DNA of 64,000 bases. Source: Ophryocystis elektroscirrha (lineage: Eukaryota; Apicomplexa; Conoidasida; Neogregarinorida; Ophryocystidae). The notes beneath the pieces are model-generated. The model worked only from the letters and a program-made list of their open reading frames with translations, did not search any database and had not been told where the DNA came from. The translations under genes and the position numbers were made by a program. The number at the start of each line of letters is the position of its first letter. Positions within the stretch are counted from its first letter, which is position 1. This document shows, piece after piece, positions 47,078 to 59,076 of the stretch. The DNA lies in contig JAQIFP010000021.1 of assembly GCA_030141585.1 (NCBI GenBank), positions 1,301 to 65,300 on the forward strand, given 5' to 3'.

Positions 47078-47194
47078 TTGTCGGCCATATTTCTCTGTTA
47101 ACACCAGATCCCATCCGAACTCTGAAGTTAAGCTAAGAAAAGGCTGATCAGTACTGGTATCGGAGACGGACCGGAAACACTCAGCTGCTGACAA
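47078..47194 (+). rRNA. 5S ribosomal RNA, copy 2
   Basis: Same 117-nt sequence as copy 1 in the same orientation, preceded by ttaaaa and followed by a four-T run. Five bases before and about four after are shared in style with copy 1, but flanks then differ, so the right end of the array is visible here. Confidence 0.96.
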
Positions 47195-47501
47195 TTTTGT
47201 ATATAGATAGTCTTATGATTATTATTGTATATATATATATATATATAAACCAACATTAATAACTTTAACTTAGAGAACTGAGACATATATATAAAATAAA
47301 TATATATGAAGAAAAATATATCTAATCTTTAGTTATGCACAAACTAATCATTTAGACGCTTGAATAAGTGAAAATATTTATGTGAGTATGTGTCTAAAGA
47401 TATAAAATAACGCATATAAATTTGTGATGCTGTAATTTAAAAAAAATTATTTAATAAAATTAGTATTAACATATTACATAGAAAAAATAAAAACAATTTA
47501 T
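47195..47501. other. intergenic, 3' of the sacsin-like gene
   Basis: 307 bp with a short TA run (47228-47246). Nothing else recognised. Confidence 0.6.
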
Positions 47502-50500
47502 CTAAGCTAAATTGATGAATGTATTGGTATCAGTGGGATGTGCTATTTCATAAGATTGGCAATTGGCTACTACACAGATGCGTGAAACAGCCTCTTGAGC
47601 TATTTCCGTCCAACCTAAGTGTTGTTTCAACCCCCATAAACGAAGAACGCGAAGTACATCAGGAGAGCGAAACGAGTTATCTGGTTGAGACAGTTGACCG
47701 ATTTTGAAACCGTTTAAAGAAGGGTCAAAACATTGAGATGGTGTTCTTAGGGGAAGGATTTCCTGGTCGTCGTAATCAATGCCAGGAAATTTGGTAGGTA
47801 TGAATGGTAAAGAAGAGCATATATCACGAAATCGTATGATATACTTATCTGATCCTCTACCAAGTATTTTACATAGGAATAACATCAAAGTAACAAAATG
47901 GGGAATTAATTGCAACTCTCTGGATGGAATAGTTAACCAGTGAGGAAATAAGACATTTGAATATATATCGAATAAGTTAATAAATTGAAACATTCCATTC
48001 TTAAAATTCTTTTTCTTTTGATTCACTTCAACAAACAAATTAGTCTTTTCTTCAAAAAGACTGTTATCAAATAAAGGCAATAAGAAGTCATCAATCAGTA
48101 TCACTCGATGACCCAATAGTTGACATTGAGCAACGGCTTCATATAAAACGTTTTTCTTGTTCTTAAATATATGAGCTTCGGTATCATTTAGAATCAGAAA
48201 TGAAGCATCACAGGGCCGATAAGGAGGAAGAATCATTTTATCACTGTCTCGAGCTTTTATCTTCATAGAGCGAAATTCATTATAGCCGGCTAAACGTCTT
48301 GCAACCAGATTGCCATTTTGAGGCTGCCGTATTAAAACTTTTTGGTCCTAAAACCAAAAAATTAAGTATATTTTATCTATGAATCTAATTAATTAATTTC
48401 TCAATATATCATTATTTTAATATTTAACCAATTATATAGTAATTTAGGCTTTGACGATAAAATACCTTTATATTCATAATAAAGGACTTCAATATACATT
48501 GAAAAGCAGGAGAAGTATTCTTCACTTCAGGCCACATACTATAATAATTTTGTAATATAAGTTGACTAGCTCTATCGTAATCTTCAAAACTAATTTTTCC
48601 CAATAGCTGCTCTTCATTTAAACTTTGCAAAGCATCATTTGTTATTTGACTGAAAGCTAAAATTACCTTTGCGTATAATTCAGCTAAACCGTAGGATATT
48701 AAAAGATGATTCCATTCACTCCATTTTTGAGCTTGTCCATCTAAACATATGTATTATCAATCATAATGTCTTTGACTATATAATGCTTCATCTACGTCAT
48801 AAAAACTATTCATTAAAAAACAGGGAACTATATTAACCATTCAAAAAATATATATGGACATACTGTATATATATATATATTCATATATTGCAAAGATATA
48901 TTTATAAATTATATATATTATATGTATATTGTATACATATTGTATATATATCGTATATATTGTATATATAATGTATATATATTGTATATATATTATATAT
49001 ATAATGTATGTATATTGGATATATATTATATATATAATGTATATATATTGTATAGATATTGTATATATATTGTATATATTTATTTATTATATATATTATA
49101 TATATTGTGTATACTGTATAAATTGTATATATTGTATATATATACATATATTGTATATGTATATGTATACATGCAGTGTAACTATATAAAAAAATTTGTA
49201 AATACCTGTATTGTCTAATGCAAGCCATAGAGATCTCCTGTTATCAGTAAGCTGGAATGTTGCATGTATGTGTATGGGCAAACCGCTGTTTACGTCTGGT
49301 AAAGGAAGAAAAGAAAATGTTTTTCCTTTGCGATTAAATGCATTTGTTAATATTGAAGAATCAATTGCCCATGAAATTTGAGAGTTGGAAGATTCAGATT
49401 CAAAAACTGGAGAAGATTTAAATAATGATGGGGAATCTGAAGATTGAGAAGTGCTTTTATGAACACTTTTATTTTCGTTTTTTATGGGTAATTTTTGTTT
49501 TTCTTTTTTCCTTTGTATATGGGGAGGTTTTACCATTAAACCAATTCCTACAATCGGTAGAATTTTCGTATAATGCAAATATGGTAAAAAGTCTGGATTC
49601 GATATCAAGCGAACGGCTAGTAACCAATCAGATGTTTTGATACACACATCATATTGACCAGTGTCGATATTAGGTCCTCCTAAGTATTCTACTTCTTCGA
49701 TCTAATCATAATTCAAATATATAATATGTCAACTCTGTATAGCAATCTAAAACATACTCTTTATTCATCAACATAATATATAGTAATATAAAAACAATTA
49801 AAAGCTTATAAAACAAATACATATATGTATATATTTATGTGTATATATATATTTATATGTATAAAAATGTATAATTATAAATATATACACTGATGTAGCT
49901 ATATATTGATATATATACAAGTTTATACATACATAAAGACATATACATATAAATATATATATGTATATATATATGTATATACATAAAAGTATATATATAT
50001 ACTCATAATAATATTATATACATAAAAATATAACATGTATTAGACTATTATATGTATGAATATAAATGTAACTGACATCAGTAATATTTTGTTGACTAGA
50101 AATATTTATATAATACTGAATATAGTGAATGTTTATATAGTGTGATATGAAGATTTGATATTCCCATAAGTAATGAATATTTGAAATTATACTCTAAAGT
50201 ATTTAAGAGTAAAGAATATTTTTTTTCATTGTAAAGATTTTTATAAGTACGTAATTAATATATGACGCACCACATATCGACCGAATATTTCAGGAAAGTG
50301 ACTTGCATCTGCTTGGCAGTATGTGCTTTTGAGATCAAGGCCAAATTTGTTTTGACTCTCAAGATATTTGCGTAAACTGTATCTTGTATCTCGAGTCCAT
50401 CCAGAATCATTTTTGGCAGCTGTGATAGAACAGCTGTATATTTGAAGTAAGTCGTCTTCAGATTCAGGCCATCTAATACAAATAATATATTTTTCTTACA

Positions 50501-51772
50501 TCAGCTAGTATATACTTGTGAACACTAACTTCCATTTGTACTATTGAAATATATATAGGGATATTTGGGTGTAAATATATAAAAATATATTTTACTATGT
50601 TGTATAATGGGAGACTATTTAAATTAAGTATATATATTAAATATATATATTAAACATATATATTAAATATATATATTAAATGTATATGTTAAATATATAT
50701 ATGTATATGTATATAATAGTACAACATATATATATATATATAACATAAATATTCATTTTGGACACTTTACTTTAAGGTATTCATAACGTTCAGTATCGAC
50801 TAATGGATCTCACCTCCATAACTCAATTTTCTTAATAGATTGTAAAAATAAGAGACAGTCAGCAGCTTCCTTGCGAAATTTGTGCAAATAGCCCAAAGCC
50901 TTGGAAGTTGTATATTCATAAGGGGCAAAAGAAGATGCACGTGCCCATCTACCTGTAGTTAAATAAATTAAACAATTACAGTACCCATTCTTAACGGTAA
51001 ACGAAACAAAGTTCCTTGATAATTGTTAGTTTTCTTCGAAAAACCCAAAACATTATCTAATGCTGTAAAAAGATCGTCAAACGGATCAAATGAATCACAA
51101 GGCAAATTGAACGCAGCTCCACCGTTTTCTGTTAAACACCAATCAGGATCTAAGAATGCTGCTCTAGACCCCGACACTAAAGTTAAAACATCTAAAAAAA
51201 AATATCATACTCTAAGTATATATACCTGTTATGTGGAAATACGAACGACTTCCCATTCCAAATTTACCAATTTTGCCCGGTACACTAATTTTACTGCTTT
51301 CAAACATGTTTTGTAAACTAGTCCAATCGCTTGGTTGGAATACAGAGTCATTATGAAATAAAATAGCTGGTCCCTAAAAAAATTATTCTGATACAATTTT
51401 TTTTTGTATTAAATAAAACCCGCTCTAACGTTAAATATAATAATATAACAAAAATTTGAAACTAATTTTTTTTTCTATATAATATCAATAAAAACGTGTA
51501 TTTACCATGAATCGGTCAAAACGGGAATGAGATGATCTGTGTATTCTTTCATCTAAAATTATTCGAAATACGGAGGCTTTCGCATCATCAGCGTTCTGCA
51601 GAGCTTCAATAAATATTTGAGATCCTTCGGGATAGTTTTCTAAAATTTTTTTTAAATGTTGACTTGGTGGAGGAGAACGTAATGAAAAAGAAGTACATTT
51701 TTTTTTTTGTACTTTGGTTAATGATTCAGCAGAAGTTGAACATAAAGTATCAGATTCACACTCGCTATGCAT
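47502..51772 (-). CDS. sacsin-like protein with HSP90-type ATPase (SIRPT) module
   Basis: Eight exons on the minus strand: 51772-51506, 51373-51226, 51191-50985, 50952-50814, 50472-50271, 49701-49206, 48740-48466 and 48347-47502; 859 residues. The start ATG 51772 gives MHSECESDTLCS; an upstream exon is possible. The order of motifs is that of one sacsin repeat: NYPEGSQIFIEALQNADDAK (ATP-binding box, E and QNADDA intact), GPAILFHNDSVFQPSDW, GKIGKFGMGSRSYFHIT (glycine lid), SGSRAAFLDPDW, YQGTLFRLPLR, KEAADCLLFLQSIKKIEL, FSFLPLPDVNSGLPIHIHAT and TDNRRSLW. It ends with a region like LxxICSxxPFI and FDPSLNGF. Sacsin is a large chaperone with several such modules plus UBQ and J domains; here there is a single module and no J domain visible. 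No other chaperone gene is nearby. Confidence 0.85.
48850..49175. repeat. (TGTATATA)n/(TA)n microsatellite in sacsin-like intron
   Basis: Low-complexity tract filling intron 48741-49205, mainly attgtatatat units. Both strands give long Tyr/Ile frames which I disregard. Confidence 0.9.
49790..50060. repeat. TA/TATG microsatellite in sacsin-like intron
   Basis: Degenerate TA-rich tract in intron 49702-50270. No exon seen within it. Confidence 0.85.
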
Positions 51773-52203
51773 ATTTGGTGCATATACCACAAAAAAACTT
51801 TTGCTTGCATGCGCATGTTTAACATATATAATTATGCTTAGCTTTAACTGTAAAGTCTATTCTTCGACTTAAATATCTTTGTATCTATGAATATTACACA
51901 AATCTTTTTTTTTTTATTTTTACTATTCACTTTGTTTATACTTGTGTATAAAATTAATAAAATGTAAAAAAGTGTCATTTCACATTATTATTAAGAAACT
52001 TTTAAATCTGATAATAATTTGTATTTTCAATATACCAATATATTTATAATACACTTTTTTTTCAAGTATCTTATTTACCCTTTTTTTTTTTTTCAAGTAA
52101 TTATACCGAATAAAATTTAAATGTTTTACGATTTTATTTATAGGGGTTTTTTTTTTAATTTTTAATAGTATTAATAATTAATAGAGGCTATTTTTAGGAC
52201 ACA
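51773..52203. other. divergent intergenic region, T-rich
   Basis: 431 bp between the sacsin-like start and the CCDC124 start, with several T-runs of 8-14 nt (51906-51916, 52080-52095, 52146-52155). It probably holds both promoters. Confidence 0.6.
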
Positions 52204-53296
52204 ATGCCAAATTGGCGTGGAAGAAATCTTAAAGCTCTTGAGGCGCAAGCTGCAAAAAAGGCTGTAAAAGATGCTAAATTACAGAAAGAAAATGAACAAA
52301 GAGAAAATCAGAAATGGAAGGATGAAGTTACTGAGCAAGTTCAAAAAAAAAAAGTATTTTTTTTTCTTTTTTTTTTTTCATTTTTAGGATGATCTTTTGA
52401 AAAAAAAACAAGAAAAGTCACACCGAAAAGCAGAACTTCGGAAGTTAGCTCAGGAAGAAGAAGCCACAACAAAAGACGTTAAATCTGTAATTAATATAAT
52501 ACACTATTTACTTTATCTATTCTTCATAATATTAGTGTCAAGATTAATTATTAAAAAATAAATTTGCTCTTAATGTATTATACAATGTTTACGCCTCAAA
52601 CATATAATAACATATGAAATTTTATTAGTTAAATGATTTTGTTTATTACATAGGTATATTACGCATACTATACGTTCATTATGTATATATATGTGTAAAA
52701 AAAAACATACTTAGTGTTATATATTTATTATAATAAAAAAAATTACCTTAATTGTTGCATGGTAGGCTAATGAATTATATATATGGTATATAAACAATCT
52801 AAATATAGAATAATTGTGTGAACCTATACACATTTATACTTTGTGATAATTGATAACTGACATATATATATCTATATATATATGTATGTATATACCAGTC
52901 AATACGTATGTATGTTTATTTATGTATGTATGTATTTTTATGTATGTATGTATGTTTATAAGTATATAATTATGTATATATATCTCTGCATATAAATATC
53001 TGCATATATATATATATAGATACATTCAAGTTTAATTTGTGTTTTCATATACTTATATATATGTATGAATATATATCTATATATATATGTGTATATAGGT
53101 ATATATATGTATAGATATGTAAATTTATTTATAAATATGTATATATTTGTATATGTATAAATATATATTATGTAATCTAATGTACGTATATAAATGTATA
53201 TATAAATCTATGTATACATATCTATGTATATATATATGTGTATATATATATGTATATATATTCAAGTATATAGATCTATGTTAATTTATGTATTTT

Positions 53297-53365
<69 letters not shown>

Positions 53366-54551
53366 TTATATATCTATAAATTTGTATGTTTATGTATTTG
53401 TATATATGTAACTATATATATATATATATATATGTATGTGTATGTTAGAATTAAAGCATATTATTCCATATAATAATTTATGGGTTTCAGGCGGTAAAAC
53501 CTCAAAAAGAAAAGATTACAAGAGCTGAAATACAGCAAAAGCTTTTGACTGCCTCTATACGTGAATCCAAAAAAAAAATTGTAATTTTTTTATTTTTACA
53601 AGCACCTTTAAGGATATAGAAGAAACTTCAAATCAGTCTCTTTTGTTTGAGAACGTTAACAAGCTTCGAGCAGAAGAACGTCGCAAAGCATACGAGCAAA
53701 ATCAAGAGCTTATATATGGTACTCACACTTGCACTATATCTACAATTAATATATATATATGACATACATGAATACATTGAGATGTATTTGATATGTATAT
53801 AAATTTGCACATATTTGTGTATATTGAGATATATACACATATGTGAAAATAATTAAATATATAAACATACACATATTCATTTACATATATGTGGTTGCAT
53901 AATTTTATATTAAATTTACATAATCTTTTTTTTACTAATGGTAGAAGCATACAGACATTTGTGTTCATTATATATAAATTATTTTATAAATGTAAAATTT
54001 GTACATATGAGAAGAATTTATGATAATTTACGTTATATTGAACATGTGAACGTTAAGTTGTGGCCATCTATATAATTTTATTTGTGTAGCTGAGGACATT
54101 GATGAATACTTTGCTCAAATTGACGATACACCTGTGGATAGAGCTCCAGAGAAAAGGATGAAAGCGGTAATTTTCTAATAAATTTTAACACTCAACAGCA
54201 ATTTGCCGCATATCAAGAAGAATGGCTTCCTAAACTGAAAAAAGAGGTACTTTATTTCTCCATAGTTAACTTTAATACAGTTCCCCCAGCTAAAGTATTC
54301 TCAGCTTAAAGATCGATTATGGAAACAGGTATTTTATCATAAACAATACTTTCAATTAACTAATAGACAAAAATTTTATTATTTAATATTATTACAATTT
54401 TTATAGTATTATTAATAAAATAATATTTAGTTCCTTGAAGATCATTTTTACTATACTAAATATCATCAAAATTTGTATCTACTGTACACTGCATAACTTA
54501 TATTTATAAACAATTAAAAATATACAAATATATATATACATATATATACAA

Positions 54552-54597
<46 letters not shown>

Positions 54598-54748
54598 GAA
54601 AATATACAATATTTTTGTGTTATTAATCAATATAGACACATAGCTTTATTTATATTAGCAATGATGTACAATGTCTTTTATTATTTAGTGGCTCAAAGCA
54701 CCTGAGAATCCTGTGAATCAAGTTCAAGCAACAAAACCCTTGATTTAA
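52204..54748 (+). CDS. CCDC124: CCDC124 (Lso2-type) ribosome-associated protein
   Basis: Eight exons: 52204-52353, 52388-52486, 53491-53580, 53613-53718, 54090-54166, 54199-54246, 54281-54328 and 54689-54748; 225 residues, against 223 in human. It starts [20 protein letters not shown], has a long basic coiled coil ([34 protein letters not shown]) and the HMG-like C-terminal family region: [20 protein letters not shown] (family ADRHPERRMRAAFTAF), [20 protein letters not shown] (family LPRLKxENPNMRLSQLKQ) and [11 protein letters not shown] (family WLRSPDNPMNQ). CCDC124/Lso2 binds idle 80S ribosomes in hibernation and helps restart translation. Four introns are 34, 32, 32 and 34 nt, while intron 52487-53490 is 1 kb of microsatellite. 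Confidence 0.93.
52857..53450. repeat. TA/TATG/TATC microsatellite block in CCDC124 intron
   Basis: About 600 bp of degenerate tetra- to hexanucleotide repeats (tatg, tatatg, tatc) in the 1004-bp intron 52487-53490, with a regular 12-bp gtatgtatatat stretch near 53300-53355. Confidence 0.88.
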
Positions 54749-55067
54749 GTTTATCGTTGAACAGAAATATGTTTAATTATTTGTTTAACTCCCAAAGGCT
54801 TAAAGCCGTTTAGAATATTAGTTTTAACGTTTGAGACTCACTGAATAATTTTTTATATGCAGTGCATATTTAATCTAGACATGCTGCCCTTTTATAATGA
54901 CTGTATTTTTCAGTTTAAATATGACACTTTTTTTATATATATATATAGGGAAACGGATAATATAAAACATACATATATATATAGATATATGTATGTATAT
55001 AAATATATATGTATATTTGTGCATAAATGCATACACTATCATATATGTAAGTGTTTCCATGTACATA

Positions 55068-55117
<50 letters not shown>

Positions 55118-55446
55118 ATTATAATAACATCGACCTATACATGCATGGATTTTTAATTCATGTTGATATATGGGCGCTTAGATATGCATGTATTTATGAT
55201 TATTTTTTTACACATCCGTATGGACTCCTTAATTTGATTATGAAGCTATAAATATTTATGCATTGAATGCGTATTATATCCGTGTATATATATCATATAT
55301 ACTTACATAATTCCATATTTGTGAATTTATATATATATATATATTTATATGAGTAAATATATTTATATATATATTGTTATATATGTATAGACAGATATTA
55401 GTGCTAGTAATCAAAACAGTTTCTATTGAGCAATATTAATTTGTAC

Positions 55447-55490
<44 letters not shown>

Positions 55491-55634
55491 TAATTAATTA
55501 TAATTATTAAAAAAAGTAAAATATATTTGATTCTTATGTTTAAAAATATTTATTGTAAGAATTGCGAGATAATTATAATTTTGCCTATACTTCCATAATT
55601 TTTTTTTTTTTTTTTTTTTTCTAATATGTAATCA
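54749..55634. other. intergenic region with TA microsatellites
   Basis: 886 bp between CCDC124 and GPATCH1, both on the plus strand. It contains pure TA runs at about 55067-55114 and 55455-55487 and a T-run of about 22 nt just before the GPATCH1 start. No gene recognised; the Tyr/Ile-rich frames here follow from the repeats. Confidence 0.7.
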
Positions 55635-58604
55635 ATGGCAAAGATAAATGTTAGTGGATTTCCATCTAAGTTTTTGGGACGTCCTCTAAACAAATTGGAT
55701 ATAGATGAAGTCAAAATTGACGAGTCTGTTGCACAACTTGTAAGAGAAAGAAAAATTTCTAGAGAAACTGCACTGAATTTGAGTATTCCTAAAGCTCAAA
55801 AAAGTTTAAGCACTGAAACCCAATATGTTCGAGACGAGCAGGGTAGAAAAAGATTCCATGGTGCTTTCACGGGCGGATTTTCCGCTGGATATTTTAATAC
55901 TGTTGGATCTGCGGAAGGCTGGAAACCTACAGAATTTATTTCGTCTAAATCTAGCCAAGCAAAATATGCTCAAAACTGTACTGAGTTTTATATGGATGAA
56001 GAAGATTTTCAGACTTTCGATTTAAACAAAGTTAGAAAAAAAAAAGAAGAATTCGAGCGTACTAAAAATCTGAACCATGAAGTAGAAGAGGATGACAGAA
56101 AGTACAAGAGTTTATTAGATGAATTATTTGTAGAAATCAATGTTGATATCGGATATGAAATAATGAGAAATTTAGGATGGAAAGAAGGTACTTTATTATT
56201 TACACCAAAAGTTTGTCGAGCTCCACCAACACAAGAAAAAAAAAAATATGTTGGTCCTCCACTCCCGCCTCAAATGAAGCGAGATTCAAATAAAGTTCAA
56301 AATGATAAAGTTCCTTTAATAAATCCACTAATAGAGCCATTTTATAAAATCCCTTTAGATGAAGAAATAATGTGGTTTGAAGATTGTAGAGCAATAGATT
56401 TACAAAGCTTAAAATACATTCAAAATCCGTTACAATTATTAGCAAATAATAATTATGGACGAGGGTATATACCAAAAAAAAAAAAAAAAAAAAGCATAAA
56501 AAAAAGATCTACATCTGATGCGTTTGGTATTGGTGTTTTAGAAGATTCCGAAACTTGGGATGATATTTATGATATAAGTTATGATTCAAGAGAAAACAAA
56601 AAAAAAGCGATCGAAAATATGTCGAGCTCCGATGAAGATGTTGAAGCACCTCCACCTCCACTCGAATTTGTTGAAGCCGAACACAATTATGACGAATTAC
56701 TTCTAAAAGATCCAGTTCTTTTATCAATGATCAAATATTTGAAGATAGAAGATCCTCCAGAAGACTTTAGAGGATTTTACGAACCTGATGAAGAAGAAAA
56801 CTTATTTAATCATCAATTAGAGACAGGTGAATTGGAACCAGGATTGATTCGAGACATTTTCGAGCATGTTAAAAAATATTTTCATATAGAAGAAAAAGAT
56901 AAAGAGATAGATAAATTACTTCATGAGCCAATTGTAAAAGAGACTGTAGCAGAAAAGCCTTTATGGTCGACAATTACAGACGATGTAAAGAAAGCCATGA
57001 TTCGTAAAAAGTCATTGTTAAAATTATTTTTTTTAGAAGCTGTAAGTTCGAACGTCAAATTTGTGAAACCCCTCGAAATAATGAAATCTGTTCTACCTGA
57101 AACAAGTAAGTATTTTTTTTTTTAACTGTTCCTTAGTAAATTTTTACTACCCTAACGATGAACGAAAACAAAGCCGATATGAGCTTTTTTGCCTTGCATT
57201 GGTACTTTATACGTCTAACGTGATGTAAATATAAATAAATGTTTTATGTAGATCAATACATATATATATTTATATAAACATATACATAGATATAATTGTA
57301 TTTATTTGAATATATATGTATATATTTATATATATATATATATTTACATATAAATAAATAAATAAATATAAATTTAACATATAAAAATATATATAAATAT
57401 ATACAAATAAATATAAATATATATAAATACATATATTTATAAAAATATAATATGATTATAATATTATATATATATGACTACCTAAAGTAATATATATAAT
57501 AACTAAATGATTTGTTTTAATGAATTGAAATAAGTAGCGAAGTGTACGAACATGTGTATACAATTTTTACATGGTCATCACTACTTTCAATTATAGGATG
57601 AAGAAATATCTCCTAGCCTAGCACTCAAAGCTAGCCCAGATATATCGGCTGCAGAATTAACGGCTGAACGTAGAGATTTTGGTGAGTCTACATGTCTATT
57701 CTTTTTACGCATGTGTGTATATTTACTTACATACATATATATTTACTCATTTATTATAATATATATTTATGAAAACCTATAAATATATGTAAATATGTAT
57801 ATATGTATATATGTAAATATGTATATATGTATATATGTATATATGTATATATGTATATATGTATATATGTATATATGTATATATGTATATATGTATATAT
57901 GTATATATGTATATATGTATATATATCTATTCTTAAATATCTATATGTATTGATATATAAGATTTTTAAGTATATGATAGAATTATTTTTATTATGCAGG
58001 TAAAAATTATAATGCGTTTCGAAAACAGCATCCTTCTTTGAAGTTATTACCTTACTGCTCCAAGTTGACTAAGGAAATATTGAAATTACCAAAGGTAAAT
58101 ATATATACAGACACTAATGTATGTTAGGAACAAAAAGTGACTAAATTAGCCAAATCTTCAAGTAACCGCATAGACTATAATATTCGGTTTGACCCTCTTT
58201 TATATAGAAGGCTCAAACTAAGAGATCCTTGGGAAAATAAAGTAATTACTTACAGAGTATTTATGTGTACTTTTTCATGTGTACCAATTATATTATATTT
58301 GTTTATAAAGAAAAATTTGTATATACTGAATATATTGACAATCAAATAAAGATACATATGTTTATTATGGCCTATACATATGTATTTAATTAATTGACAT
58401 ATATATAATTAACTGTATTCATAATTGTAATTAATGTACATATATGTATTTCTTAAAGTCCGTCTATATATTACATCACAAGATCATGTAAATATACTCC
58501 CATATGTATTTTTTTTTTATTATATTTTTTATTATATACATATATTTCATAAAATTTTGCTGTATTATTTTTATATATATATAAATTTTTACGTATTAAG
58601 CACC

Positions 58605-58653
<49 letters not shown>

Positions 58654-59030
58654 CAAAGTGTATTTATAGTTTATATGCAAAATAAATTCTTTCGGTATAC
58701 GTATTTCTGGAGTTATATGTACTTATATATAAATTTGTATGCATATAAAAAACTTATGTGGAGGGGTGTACAATTTTGTATAAATAAAGTATAAACACTA
58801 AGAATGACTTTTTTTTATAGGAGTTTAATGAAAATAAGCCGAAGGAAGCAGAAAATGAAAAACTGTCAACACAAAGCTCAAAAGCATTTGTTAATGAATT
58901 ATCTTCTATTTTAAAAGAGAAAAAAAAGGAAGACGAAAAAGAAGAAATAAAAATAGAGCATAAAGAAATTATTATGGAAAATATATCAGATAGTATATTC
59001 TGTGCCGTTTTTAGCTCTGACAATATGTAA
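55635..59030 (+). CDS. GPATCH1: GPATCH1-type G-patch RNA-processing protein
   Basis: Five exons: 55635-57105, 57604-57681, 58000-58094, 58128-58241 and 58821-59030; 655 residues. The junction into exon 2 uses an acceptor at 57603, chosen because it keeps phase. The start ATG 55635 gives [20 protein letters not shown]. Strong family marks: [20 protein letters not shown] and [18 protein letters not shown] (the N-terminal box of GPATCH1/TOUGH), [20 protein letters not shown] (family FGIGALEEEDxDDIY), and near the end [14 protein letters not shown] (family DLFKAIFSD). The G-patch itself, [19 protein letters not shown], keeps GWKEG but has lost the following glycines. GPATCH1 proteins associate with late spliceosomes and DEAH helicases. 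There are only 46 bp to the next gene on the same strand. Confidence 0.88.
57240..57480. repeat. TA/TAAA microsatellite in GPATCH1 intron
   Basis: Degenerate TA-rich tract in intron 57106-57603. Confidence 0.85.
57785..57930. repeat. (GTATATAT)n octamer repeat in GPATCH1 intron
   Basis: About sixteen tandem copies of gtatatat in intron 57682-57999, close to perfect between 57796 and 57922. Confidence 0.93.
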
Positions 59031-59076
59031 TACTGGACCTGATAAAAACTGTTAATATACATATATATATATATGT

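Noticed and set aside
46816..47114. Minus-strand frames across the N gap
   Set aside because: They run through 100 N and through 5S rRNA sequence; meaningless.
48902..49228. Plus- and minus-strand frames of about 86-108 codons
   Set aside because: Lie in the tgtatata repeat of an intron of the sacsin-like gene.
54857..55156. 99-codon plus-strand frame
   Set aside because: Low-complexity Tyr/Ile translation of intergenic TA repeats.
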